Below, one piece after another: positions 10,095 through 17,300 of a stretch of DNA of 64,000 nucleotides. How positions within the stretch are numbered: the first letter of the stretch is position 1; each line of letters begins with the position of its first letter. Source of the DNA: Streptomyces showdoensis (lineage in GTDB: Bacteria; Actinomycetota; Actinomycetes; Streptomycetales; Streptomycetaceae). The position numbers and the translations under genes were made by a program. Below the pieces are notes generated by a model, which did not search any database, was not told where the DNA came from, and was given only the letters and a program-made list of their open reading frames with translations. The stretch covers positions 1,550,001-1,614,000 of the forward strand of contig NZ_BAAAXG010000026.1 of NCBI RefSeq assembly GCF_039535475.1, given 5' to 3'.

Positions 10095-11210
10095 TCAGGG
10101 TCGGATCCGGGCGACCGGGGCGTCGACGGCGCTGCGGTCGATCCGCAGCCGCCGTCCGCCGTACGACTCGGAGACGTTCCCCGCGTACTGGTGGATGCGG
10201 GCGTGCGGCTGCCAGGCCGTCGCGGCCAGCGCCGCCTCCACGTCGAGCGAGGGCAGGCCCCGCCAGCGCGCGAACCACATCACCGCCGGCAGGTCCGCCG
10301 TACCCGCCCGCCGCTCCCGCTCCATGTGCCGCACGCCCGTATCGGCGCTGCTGTAGAAGCCGGGCAGGTAGCCGAGCCGCCGGACCTCCCGGTTCCAGGC
10401 CCGGACGAAGCGCAGGGTCGTCGCGGCGCAGTCGGCGTCGTCGCTCCGGTACGCCTCCATGTCCAGGTAGAGCGGGCTGGCCGCGTCGATCCCGAGGGCC
10501 CGGGCCGCCCGCACCGCCTCCCCGGCCTCGCTGGTGCCCTGGGTCCACGGGGTGCGGCCGATCGCGTACTTCCGCTTGGCCTCCGCGAGCACGCAGGGGG
10601 CCTGCGAGCCGACGAAGAGCGGCAGCAGCCGCCAGCCGAGCGCGTGCACGGAGGCGACCCAGCCGGGGGTGAGCTGCGGCTGCGCGCGGCAGCCCCGCCC
10701 GCGTCCGCCGAAGTACACGCCGACGGCCCCGTACGGCGAGGCCCGCCAGGCCCGCATCACGGCGAGGGACGGGGCGTCGCAGGTGTCGAAGGCGCGGCCG
10801 GCGAAGGAGCGGGGGGTGGTCGGGGCCGCGGGGGCGACGGCCCGGGCCCCCTGCCCCGGCCCCGCCAGCAGCACGACGACCGCCAGGACCGCGACGACGG
10901 CCGGGACCGCGAGGACCCTGCGGCCGGCCCGGGGACCGAACCGTCGGCTGTCGCGGCGGCCGACCCGGCGCCTGTCACGGCGGCCGACCCGGCCGCCCAC
11001 CCGGCGGCTGTCGCGGGCGCTGTCTCGGCTCCCGGCCCGGCGGCTGTCGCGGCGGCGGGTCGGGATGCGGGTGCGGCCGCCGTCCCGGCGGGTGCCCAGG
11101 CGGCTGACCCGGCGGCCGGTCCGGCGGCGGGGCGCGGGCGGGGCGGGCGTCTCCGGTGCGTCCATGGCGTCCATGGCGCGAGTGAAGAGCGCCGCGGCCC
11201 GCACGGCCAC
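10095..11210 (-). CDS. Membrane-anchored DUF1906 (glycoside-hydrolase-like) protein
   Basis: The C-terminal two thirds (about residues 133-370) form a DUF1906 / Rv2525c-like TIM-barrel domain: AFDTCDAPSLAVMRAW at its start, YLDMEAY with an acidic pair, then GYLPGFYSSADTG and the closing IDRSAVD. One transmembrane helix (VLAVPAVVAVLAVVVLLAG) precedes it, so the domain should face outside. The cytoplasmic N-terminus of about 100 residues is extremely arginine-rich with repeats of the type RRDSRR. GTG 11210 follows GAGG at the stop of the upstream gene; ATG 11174 or 11165 are alternatives. Related proteins are linked to cell-wall glycans, but no substrate is known. Confidence 0.8.
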   Translation of the reverse strand: MAVRAAALFTRAMDAMDAPETPAPPAPRRRTGRRVSRLGTRRDGGRTRIPTRRRDSRRAGSRDSARDSRRVGGRVGRRDRRRVGRRDSRRFGPRAGRRVLAVPAVVAVLAVVVLLAGPGQGARAVAPAAPTTPRSFAGRAFDTCDAPSLAVMRAWRASPYGAVGVYFGGRGRGCRAQPQLTPGWVASVHALGWRLLPLFVGSQAPCVLAEAKRKYAIGRTPWTQGTSEAGEAVRAARALGIDAASPLYLDMEAYRSDDADCAATTLRFVRAWNREVRRLGYLPGFYSSADTGVRHMERERRAGTADLPAVMWFARWRGLPSLDVEAALAATAWQPHARIHQYAGNVSESYGGRRLRIDRSAVDAPVARIRP

Positions 11211-11226
11211 CGCTGGGGCCCCGTCC

Positions 11227-12393
11227 TCAGCCGTCCGTGCCCAGGATCAACCCGGACGTGGGAACCCCGGTGCCCGCCGTCACCAGAGTCCTGGCCGCCC
11301 CGGGCACCTGGTTCACGGAGGTGCCGCGCATCTGCCGGACGGCCTCCGCGATGCCGTTCATCCCGTGCAGGTACGCCTCCCCCAGCTGGCCCCCGTGGGT
11401 GTTCAGCGGCAGCGCGTCCGCCGCGACGAACGCCGCCGCCTCCCCCGGCCCGCAGAAGCCGAACTCCTCCAGCTGCATGAGCACGAACGGGGTGAAGTGG
11501 TCGTAGAGGATGCCCACGTCGATGTCGTCGGGCGCGAGCCCCGAACTGCGCCACAGCTGCCGGGCGACCACGCCCATCTCCGGGAGCCCGGTCAGGTCGT
11601 CCCGGTAGAAGCTGGTCATCGCCTCCTGGTTGCGCCCCGCGCCCTGGGCGGCGGCCACGATCACCGCGGGCGGGCGGCGCAGGTCGCGGGCGCGCTCGGT
11701 GGAGGTGACGACGAGGGCCTGGCCGCCGTCGGTCTCCTGGCAGCAGTCGAGCAGCCGCAGCGGCTCGGCGATCCAGCGGGAGGCGGCGTGGTCCTCCAGG
11801 GTGATCGGCTTGCCGTGGAAGTACGCGGCGGGGTTGCGGGCCGCGTGGCGGCGGTCGGTGACGGCGACGTGGCCGAAGGCCTCCGGCGTCAGCCCGTACG
11901 CGTGGAGGTAGCGCTGGGCGATCATGGCCACCCAGGAGGCGGGCGTGAGCAGCCCGAAGGGCAGCTGCCAGCCGAGCGCCGCGCCCTCCGCGGACGGCTC
12001 GCGCTGCTGCACCCCGGAGCCGAAGCGGCGGCCGGAACGCTCGTTGAACGCCCGGTAGCAGACGACGACGTCCGCGACGCCGGTGGCGACGGCGAGGGCG
12101 GCCTGCTGGACGGTGGCGCAGGCGGCGCCGCCGCCGTAGTGCACGCGCGAGAAGAAGGACAGCTCGCCGATGCCGGCCGCCTGGGCGACGGTGATCTCGG
12201 GGCTGGTGTCCATGGTGAAGGTGACCAGGCCGTCGACGTCGGCGGGGGTGAGCCCCGCGTCGTCGAGCGCCGCGTGCACGGCCTCGACGGCGAGGGTGAG
12301 CTCGCTGCGGCCCGAGTCCTTGGAGAACTCGGTGGCCCCGATCCCGGCGATGGCGGCCCGGCCGCCGAGGGAGTCCCGGCCGCGGACGCTCAT
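11227..12393 (-). CDS. Ltp2-like thiolase-fold aldolase (lipid-transfer protein family)
   Basis: This 388-residue protein is of the SCP2-thiolase family (GIGATEFSKDSGRSE at the start, GGGAACATVQQAA in the core, NTHGGQLGEAYLHGMNG near the end). In mycobacteria and Thermomonospora, Ltp2 is a retro-aldolase that removes propionyl-CoA from the hydroxylated steroid side chain, together with the DUF35 domain of ChsH2. Tyr297 (ILYDHFTP) and Tyr341 (GEAYLHG) are candidates for the two tyrosines reported as catalytic there. Its start overlaps the MaoC stop (12390-12393), so it is the next cistron of the operon that begins at 16246. The steroid substrate is inferred from operon content only. Confidence 0.85.
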   Translation of the reverse strand: MSVRGRDSLGGRAAIAGIGATEFSKDSGRSELTLAVEAVHAALDDAGLTPADVDGLVTFTMDTSPEITVAQAAGIGELSFFSRVHYGGGAACATVQQAALAVATGVADVVVCYRAFNERSGRRFGSGVQQREPSAEGAALGWQLPFGLLTPASWVAMIAQRYLHAYGLTPEAFGHVAVTDRRHAARNPAAYFHGKPITLEDHAASRWIAEPLRLLDCCQETDGGQALVVTSTERARDLRRPPAVIVAAAQGAGRNQEAMTSFYRDDLTGLPEMGVVARQLWRSSGLAPDDIDVGILYDHFTPFVLMQLEEFGFCGPGEAAAFVAADALPLNTHGGQLGEAYLHGMNGIAEAVRQMRGTSVNQVPGAARTLVTAGTGVPTSGLILGTDG

Positions 12394-12821
12394 CGGGCCC
12401 GCTCCTCTCCCGGCGCCGGCAGCTCCACCGTCACGGTCCCGGTGACGTGGTGACCGAGCCCGTTGGCGCCCACCACCCGCACCAGGACGGTGCCGCCGTC
12501 GACCTCCGTGACCGTGCCGGTGAGCGTCATGGTGTCCCCCGGGTAGTTGGGCGCGCCGAGCCGGATGGCGACCTTGCGGAGCACGGCCCCCGGGCCGAAG
12601 CGGTCCGTGATGTACCGGCCCACCAGGCCGTTGGTGGTGAGGATGTTCATGAAGATGTCCGGGGAGCCCTTCGCCCGGGCGAGCTCGGCGTCGTGGTGCA
12701 CGTCCTGGTAGTCGCGGGAGGCCACGGCCCCGGCGACGATCAGGGTGCGGGTGATCGGCACGACGAGCGGGGCCAGCTCGTCCCCGGCCCGCACGGCGGC
12801 GGTCACACGGTCGGCGGTCAC
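12390..12821 (-). CDS. MaoC-family enoyl-CoA hydratase, ChsH1-like
   Basis: GTG 12821 overlaps the stop of the dehydrogenase upstream (GTGA). The 143-residue single hot-dog-fold protein has the hydratase block RDYQDVHHD, with the Asp/His pair expected of R-hydratases, and LGAPNYPGDTMTLTGTVTEV. In the igr system ChsH1 forms a hydratase with the MaoC domain of ChsH2 and adds water to the C17-C20 double bond. The neighbouring MaoC-DUF35 gene at 14055 supplies that partner here. Confidence 0.85.
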   Translation of the reverse strand: MTADRVTAAVRAGDELAPLVVPITRTLIVAGAVASRDYQDVHHDAELARAKGSPDIFMNILTTNGLVGRYITDRFGPGAVLRKVAIRLGAPNYPGDTMTLTGTVTEVDGGTVLVRVVGANGLGHHVTGTVTVELPAPGEERAR

Positions 12822-14053
12822 GCGTCCGCTCCCTTCGCGAGCAGGTCGCCCAGTTCGGCGAGGAGTTCGGTGCCGCAGCCCAGGTACGCGTCGAGCTGCC
12901 GGCCCCAGAGGAAGTGCCGGTGCACGGGGTGGTCGAGGTCGGCGCCGAGCCCGCCGTGCAGGTGCTGGCCGGCGTGCACGACCCGTTTGCCCGCCTCGGC
13001 GGCCCACCAGGCCGCCGTCAGGGCGTGCTCGCCCACGGGCAGGTCCTCGTCGTGACGCCAGGCCGCCTCGTAGGCGGTGACCCGGATGGACTCGGTGTCC
13101 ATGTGGGCGTCGGCGGCCCGCAGCTGCACGGCCTGGTGGGAGGAGAGCGGACGTCCGAACTGCTGCCGCTCCGAGGTGTGGGCGACCGCGCGCGCCAGCG
13201 ACCCGGCGCAGACCCCGGCCTGGAGCCCGGCGAAGGCGATCCTGGCGGCGGCGAGCACGTCGTCGTAGGGATCGCGGTACGGCGAGTCGTCGGCGCCCTC
13301 GGCGGCCGTCGCCCGGTACGGCGAGTCGTCGGCGCCCTCGGCGGCCGTCGCCCGGTACGGCGAGTCGTCGGCGCCCTCGGCGGCCGTCGCCCGGTACGGC
13401 GGGTCGTCGGCGCCCTCGGCGGTCGCCCGGTCCGACCGTGCCCCGACCGGCCGCTCCCCGTCCCGCCGCTCCCCGAGCCGCTCGGCCGGGACCCCGTCGA
13501 GGACCAGGCGTCCTGCGGACCAGGGCGCGGTGAGCTCGACGGGCTCGACGGGACGGCCGGCGTCCGCCGTGCGGACCAGCCACAGCGACCGGTCCGCGGC
13601 CGGGACCAGGACGTGGGTGGCGTCCCGCAGCCAGGGCACCCGGTCCAGGGTGCCGGTGAGCCGGCCCTCGGCGTCCGCCCGTACCGCTCCCGCTCCGGCG
13701 AGCGCCGGGAAGGCGCCGGTCACCACCGTCGTGCCGTCGCGCAGACCGGGCAGCAGCCGGGCGCGCTGCTCACCGGTGCCGTGCCGGGAGACGGCGAGCA
13801 GCCCGTACACGCAGGTCGCCGTGAAGGGCACCTGCGCGGTCGTGCGGCCCTGCTCCTCGGCGAGCAGGACGAGGCCGAGGAGCCCGGTCTCCTCGACGGC
13901 GCCGGGCAGTCCGGAGGCGCACAGGGCCTTCCAGAGCTCGGCGTCGGCGCCGGTGCCGGCGGCCGCGAGCCGTTCGGGGGTGGCGAGGTCGCCGAAGATC
14001 CGCGCGGCGAGCTCCCGCGCGGCCTGCTGCTCCTCCGTGGGCGTGAAGTCCAT
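12818..14053 (-). CDS. Acyl-CoA dehydrogenase, FadE29/ChsE2-like, with in-frame repeat insert
   Basis: The 411-residue protein is an acyl-CoA dehydrogenase: an N-terminal helical part (MDFTPTEEQQAARELAARIF), a beta domain, and a C-terminal helical domain (RIAFAGLQAGVCAGSLARAVAHTSERQQFGRPLSSHQAVQ). Between beta and C-terminal domains sits an extra segment of about 65 residues made mainly of four copies of a 13-residue unit (ATAAEGADDSPYR). The family has a short loop there. FadE28-FadE29 pairs form heterotetramers that use half the usual number of active sites; a second dehydrogenase at 15074 is the likely partner. The start lies 1 base after the stop of the MaoC-DUF35 gene. Confidence 0.87.
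   Translation of the reverse strand: MDFTPTEEQQAARELAARIFGDLATPERLAAAGTGADAELWKALCASGLPGAVEETGLLGLVLLAEEQGRTTAQVPFTATCVYGLLAVSRHGTGEQRARLLPGLRDGTTVVTGAFPALAGAGAVRADAEGRLTGTLDRVPWLRDATHVLVPAADRSLWLVRTADAGRPVEPVELTAPWSAGRLVLDGVPAERLGERRDGERPVGARSDRATAEGADDPPYRATAAEGADDSPYRATAAEGADDSPYRATAAEGADDSPYRDPYDDVLAAARIAFAGLQAGVCAGSLARAVAHTSERQQFGRPLSSHQAVQLRAADAHMDTESIRVTAYEAAWRHDEDLPVGEHALTAAWWAAEAGKRVVHAGQHLHGGLGADLDHPVHRHFLWGRQLDAYLGCGTELLAELGDLLAKGADA
13275..13427. repeat. 39-bp tandem repeat inside the acyl-CoA dehydrogenase gene
   Basis: Three identical 39-bp units (13275-13313, 13314-13352, 13353-13391) are followed by a 36-bp variant (13392-13427) with a 3-bp deletion and a base change. The unit length is a multiple of three, so copy-number change would keep the frame. 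Confidence 0.95.
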
Positions 14054-14054
14054 G

Positions 14055-15077
14055 TCAGTCCTCGCCTCCCGCGCGGAAGACGGGGAGTTCGAGCTCCTCG
14101 TCCGCCTTCAGGAACTCCAGCCGGACCGGCATCCCGATCCGCACCTTGTCGTAGGGCACCCCGACGACGTTGCTGACCATCCGCACGCCCTCGGCCAGTT
14201 CGATGAGCCCGACCGCGTACGGGGGGTCGAAGGCCGGGAAGGGCGGGTGGTGCATCACCACGTACGAGTAGACGGTGCCCTCGCCGCTCGCCTCGACGGT
14301 GTCCCAGTGGCGGGAGCCGCAGGCGTTGCAGCCGGGCAGCCAGGGGAAGCGGAGGGTCGCGCAGTCGCCGCAGCGCTGGATGAGCAGCCGGTGCTCGGCC
14401 ACGCCCGCCCAGAAGCCTGCGTTGTCGCGGTTGACGACGGGGCGGGGCCGCCTGGCCTTGGCCGCTTCTTTCGCCTCCTTCGCCCCCTTCGCCTCCTTCA
14501 GCCCGTTCACCCCCTTCACCCCGTTCGCCTCCGGGGTCGCGGGGCGTGCGGCGGGCGCGTACTTGAGGATGCGGAACCGGTGGGTCCCGGCGAGCTCGCC
14601 GCCCGCCCGTACGTCCATCCGGGTCGTGACGAAGTGGCCGGTGCCCAGCTTGGTGGTCTTGCGCGGCGAGACGGACTCGATGACGGCGTCGAAGGTGATC
14701 GCGTCCCCGGGGCGCAGCGGCCGCAGGTACTCCTGCTCGCAGTCGGTGGCGACGACGGAGGTGTACCCGGCGCCGTCGAGGAGGGCCGACAGCTGGTCGT
14801 ACGCCCCCGAGCGGTCGGTGTGACCGGACAGGCCGCCCATGGTCCACGCCTGGAGCATGGTGGCCGGGGCGACGGCGTCGGGGCCCCGGTAGGCGGGGCC
14901 GGTGTCGCCCATCGCCTCGCACCAGTGGCGGATCATCGGCTCGTTGACGGGGTCCTTGCCGGTGCCGCCGACGGCGGCCGGCCGCCCTTCGTACGCCTTC
15001 AGGCGCGGGTAGAGGGAGTCGTCTGCCGGGGTGGGCGGGGTGGGCGCGGCGGCCGTCCCGGGCCGGTCCTGGGTCAT
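14055..15077 (-). CDS. MaoC-DUF35 fusion, ChsH2-like
   Basis: ATG 15077 overlaps the stop of the upstream dehydrogenase. The 340-residue protein has an N-terminal MaoC-type hot-dog domain (about residues 20-175; EPMIRHWCEAMGDTGPAY), a Lys/Ala/Glu-rich linker with heptad-like repeats (KEAKGAKEAKEAAKA), and a C-terminal DUF35 domain with a CxxC...CxxC zinc ribbon (CGDCATLRFPWLPGCNACGS) and an OB fold. In ChsH2 the MaoC domain pairs with ChsH1 and the DUF35 domain binds Ltp2, passing the hydrated product straight on. Both partners are encoded downstream. Confidence 0.87.
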   Translation of the reverse strand: MTQDRPGTAAAPTPPTPADDSLYPRLKAYEGRPAAVGGTGKDPVNEPMIRHWCEAMGDTGPAYRGPDAVAPATMLQAWTMGGLSGHTDRSGAYDQLSALLDGAGYTSVVATDCEQEYLRPLRPGDAITFDAVIESVSPRKTTKLGTGHFVTTRMDVRAGGELAGTHRFRILKYAPAARPATPEANGVKGVNGLKEAKGAKEAKEAAKARRPRPVVNRDNAGFWAGVAEHRLLIQRCGDCATLRFPWLPGCNACGSRHWDTVEASGEGTVYSYVVMHHPPFPAFDPPYAVGLIELAEGVRMVSNVVGVPYDKVRIGMPVRLEFLKADEELELPVFRAGGED

Positions 15078-16246
15078 CGCCGTCCCCTGCCCTTCATGCC
15101 GAGCCGCATCGTCGCGACGATCTCGCGCTGCACCTCGCTCACCCCGCCCCCGAAGGTGTTGATCTGGGCGGCCCGGTTCATCCGCTCCAGCTCGCCGTCG
15201 CCGAGGGCGCCCGGCGATCCCGCCCGGACCAGTCCGGCGCCGCCCGCCATCTCCTGGCACATCCGGTAGACCTCGACCGCCGACTCGGTGCCCGCGAACT
15301 TCACGCCGCTCGCGTCCCCGGGGGCCAGCCGGCCCGCCCCGACCTCGCCGACCAGCCGCCAGTTGAGCAGGCGGGTGGCGGCGAGCCGGGCGTGGGCCTC
15401 GGCGGCGCGGATGCGGACCCACGGCTCGTCGATCCGGCGCTCCCCGGTGACGGGGTCGGGGGTGCGGGCGTGCCGGAGCGCCGCCGCGAAGAAGTCCTCG
15501 GCCTGCATGCCGATCGCGGCGAGCGCGACCCGCTCGTGGTTGAGCTGGTTGGTGATGAGCCCCCAGCCGCCGTTCTCGGGGCCGACGAGGTTGCCGGCCG
15601 GGACGCGGAGGGAGTCGTAGTAGGTGGCCGTGGTGGTGAGCCCGCCGACGGTCTCGATCGGGGTCCAGGAGAATCCGGGCGCGTCGGTCGGGACGAGGAC
15701 GATCGAGATGCCCCGGTGGCGGAGGGTGCCGGGGTCGGCGTCGGTGCGGCAGGCGAGCCAGATCCAGTCGGCGTTCTGGGCGTTCGAGGTGAAGACCTTC
15801 TGCCCGTCGATCAGCCAGGAGTCGCCGTCCCGGACGGCCCGGGTGCGCAGCGAGGCCAGGTCGGTGCCGGCCTCGGGCTCGCTGTAGCCGATCGCGAAGA
15901 CGGTCTCGCCGCGCAGGATGCGGGGCAGGAAGTACGCCTTCTGCTCCTCGGTGCCGTACTTCATGAGGGTCGGGCCGACGGTGTTGAGGGTGACCATGGA
16001 GACGGGGGCGCCGGCCCGGTAGGCCTCGTCGAAGAAGACGAACTGCTCGTCGGGGCCGCGGCCCTGGCCGCCGTACTCCTCGGGCCAGCCGAGCCCGAGC
16101 ATGCCGTCGTCACCGATGCGGCGCAGCAGCCGGCGCTGGGCGGCGGAGTCGGCGGGGGGCGGGGGCCCGTCGGGCATCACGTCGCGGAAGTACGCGCGGA
16201 GTTCGGCGCGCAGCCGCAGTTGCCGTTCGGTCGGGGCGAGGTGCAC
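15074..16246 (-). CDS. Acyl-CoA dehydrogenase, FadE28/ChsE1-like
   Basis: GTG 16246 follows GAGAGG by 7 bases. The 390-residue protein has the flavin and substrate blocks of acyl-CoA dehydrogenases: GLGWPEEYGGQGRGPDEQFVF, ETVFAIGYSEPEAGTDLASL, DSWLIDGQKVFTSNAQNADW, and the C-terminal FGGGVSEVQREIVA. It is the first gene of a five-gene operon with overlapping stops and starts (16246 to 11227) and should pair with the dehydrogenase at 12818. A 17-bp inverted repeat 41 bases upstream is a likely operator. Confidence 0.88.
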   Translation of the reverse strand: MHLAPTERQLRLRAELRAYFRDVMPDGPPPPADSAAQRRLLRRIGDDGMLGLGWPEEYGGQGRGPDEQFVFFDEAYRAGAPVSMVTLNTVGPTLMKYGTEEQKAYFLPRILRGETVFAIGYSEPEAGTDLASLRTRAVRDGDSWLIDGQKVFTSNAQNADWIWLACRTDADPGTLRHRGISIVLVPTDAPGFSWTPIETVGGLTTTATYYDSLRVPAGNLVGPENGGWGLITNQLNHERVALAAIGMQAEDFFAAALRHARTPDPVTGERRIDEPWVRIRAAEAHARLAATRLLNWRLVGEVGAGRLAPGDASGVKFAGTESAVEVYRMCQEMAGGAGLVRAGSPGALGDGELERMNRAAQINTFGGGVSEVQREIVATMRLGMKGRGRR

Positions 16247-16286
16247 GGCGACGCCTCTCGTCGGGACAGGACTTCCACCTAAGGTT

Positions 16287-16303
16287 TCTGACTGTCCGTC
16301 AGA
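16287..16303. promoter_or_regulatory. Candidate TetR-type operator before the five-gene operon
   Basis: TCTGAC and GTCAGA flank a 5-bp spacer, giving a 17-bp inverted repeat upstream of GTG 16246 inside an AT-richer promoter-like stretch. The layout suits a TetR-family repressor of fatty-acid or steroid genes. It does not match the KstR or KstR2 motifs as I remember them. Confidence 0.5.
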
Positions 16304-16462
16304 TTTAGTCCGCCTGTCAAGGTCACGGCGCCCTCGGAAGCCCGCCCGCGCACCGGCGGGGGCGCGCGAGGCGGCGCAACGGAGGACGGCCCGCGCGCCG
16401 GCGCCGAAGCGCCGCCGCACAGGCCGTCGTTCACCCCGCGGACGTTCCCCCCGTCGGGCCGG

Positions 16463-16774
16463 TTACCACCACGGATAGAAGTTGACCACCGTGTTGACGT
16501 TGGACTGGTCGATGTGGGTGAAGGCCGAGCCGTTCACGCTCGCGGTGTTGTTCTGATTGGAGGCACCGGAACCGGTCGCCACCTGCTGCGTCGTGGTGGA
16601 GTTGCCGTGGTTGTTGCCACCCACACCACTGCCGATGATCGTGGCGACGCTGGTGTTCGATCCGTTGTCCGCGAATCCTCCGTTGTCGGCCTGGGCCACG
16701 CCGGTGAAGAGGGCGGCGGCCAGGGGCAGGGCGGCGACAGCGGCGATGACGCGGGCGGTACGGATGCTTGCCAT
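16463..16774 (-). CDS. Small secreted Gln/Asn-rich protein of unknown function
   Basis: GGAGGAA precedes ATG 16774. The 103-residue product has a clear signal peptide (ending near GVAQA-DNG) and a mature part of about 75 residues rich in Asn, Gly, Ser, Thr and Gln. It has near-repeats such as GGNNHGNSTTTQQVATGSGA and GASNQNNTASVNGSAFTHID, and ends FYPWW. No cysteine is present. The alternating polar pattern recalls curlin-like or other amyloid-forming surface proteins, but it lacks chaplin and rodlin signatures. I do not recognise the family; export is the only safe statement. Confidence 0.75.
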   Translation of the reverse strand: MASIRTARVIAAVAALPLAAALFTGVAQADNGGFADNGSNTSVATIIGSGVGGNNHGNSTTTQQVATGSGASNQNNTASVNGSAFTHIDQSNVNTVVNFYPWW

Positions 16775-17110
16775 GTCTGTTCCTCCGGGAACTGAAAGCT
16801 CTCTGAATGCTGCGAACTGCTGCTCATTCCAAGGCGGTTGGCCGTCCGCCTCGGTCGTTTCCTGCTCGACGTCGCGAGATCAGAGTTGCCCACCGAATCC
16901 CCGTCGAACCACCCCCTAGCGCCCGATTCCCCCGCAAGCGTGAGGACAAGTCGATAAACCCCCTCGACCACGGCAAAGCCCCAGCTCACCGCCCAGGAGG
17001 GCGCGAAACGGCGCGGAAACCCGGCTCCCCCAAGAGGTGAAGCGTTTCGGCAGCTTTTCAGCCAATCTGCCCTTCCGCCCGAAACGGAACGGCCTCCGAG
17101 CCGGAAGACA
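16775..17110. other. Intergenic stretch before tRNA-Ser(TGA) terminator
   Basis: Apart from the ribosome site and presumed promoter of the small secreted protein at its left end, I see no gene or conserved structure. Confidence 0.55.
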
Positions 17111-17150
17111 GAACGGCCCCCGACCGGTGACTACCGGTCGGGGGCCGTTC
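17111..17150 (-). terminator. Terminator of tRNA-Ser(TGA)
   Basis: A perfect 18-bp stem (17111-17128 with 17133-17150) with a GACT loop follows the 3' end of the tRNA on the minus strand. Confidence 0.85.
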
Positions 17151-17159
17151 CAGGTCCCG

Positions 17160-17246
17160 CGGTGGGTGTGGGATTTGAACCCACGGAGACATCGCTGCCT
17201 CGACGGTTTTCAAGACCGTTCCCTTAGGCCGCTCGGGCAACCCACC
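17160..17246 (-). tRNA. tRNA-Ser (TGA anticodon)
   Basis: The 87-nt minus-strand sequence has acceptor stem GGTGGGT/ACCCACC, anticodon stem ACGGT/ACCGT around CTTGAAA (anticodon TGA), the long variable arm of serine tRNAs and T-loop GGTTCAAATCC. CCA is not encoded. Confidence 0.95.
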
Positions 17247-17300
17247 CTCGCCCGCCCACGGAGGGCGGAGCGAGCTACAGAGTACCGGGACCGCAAAGGA

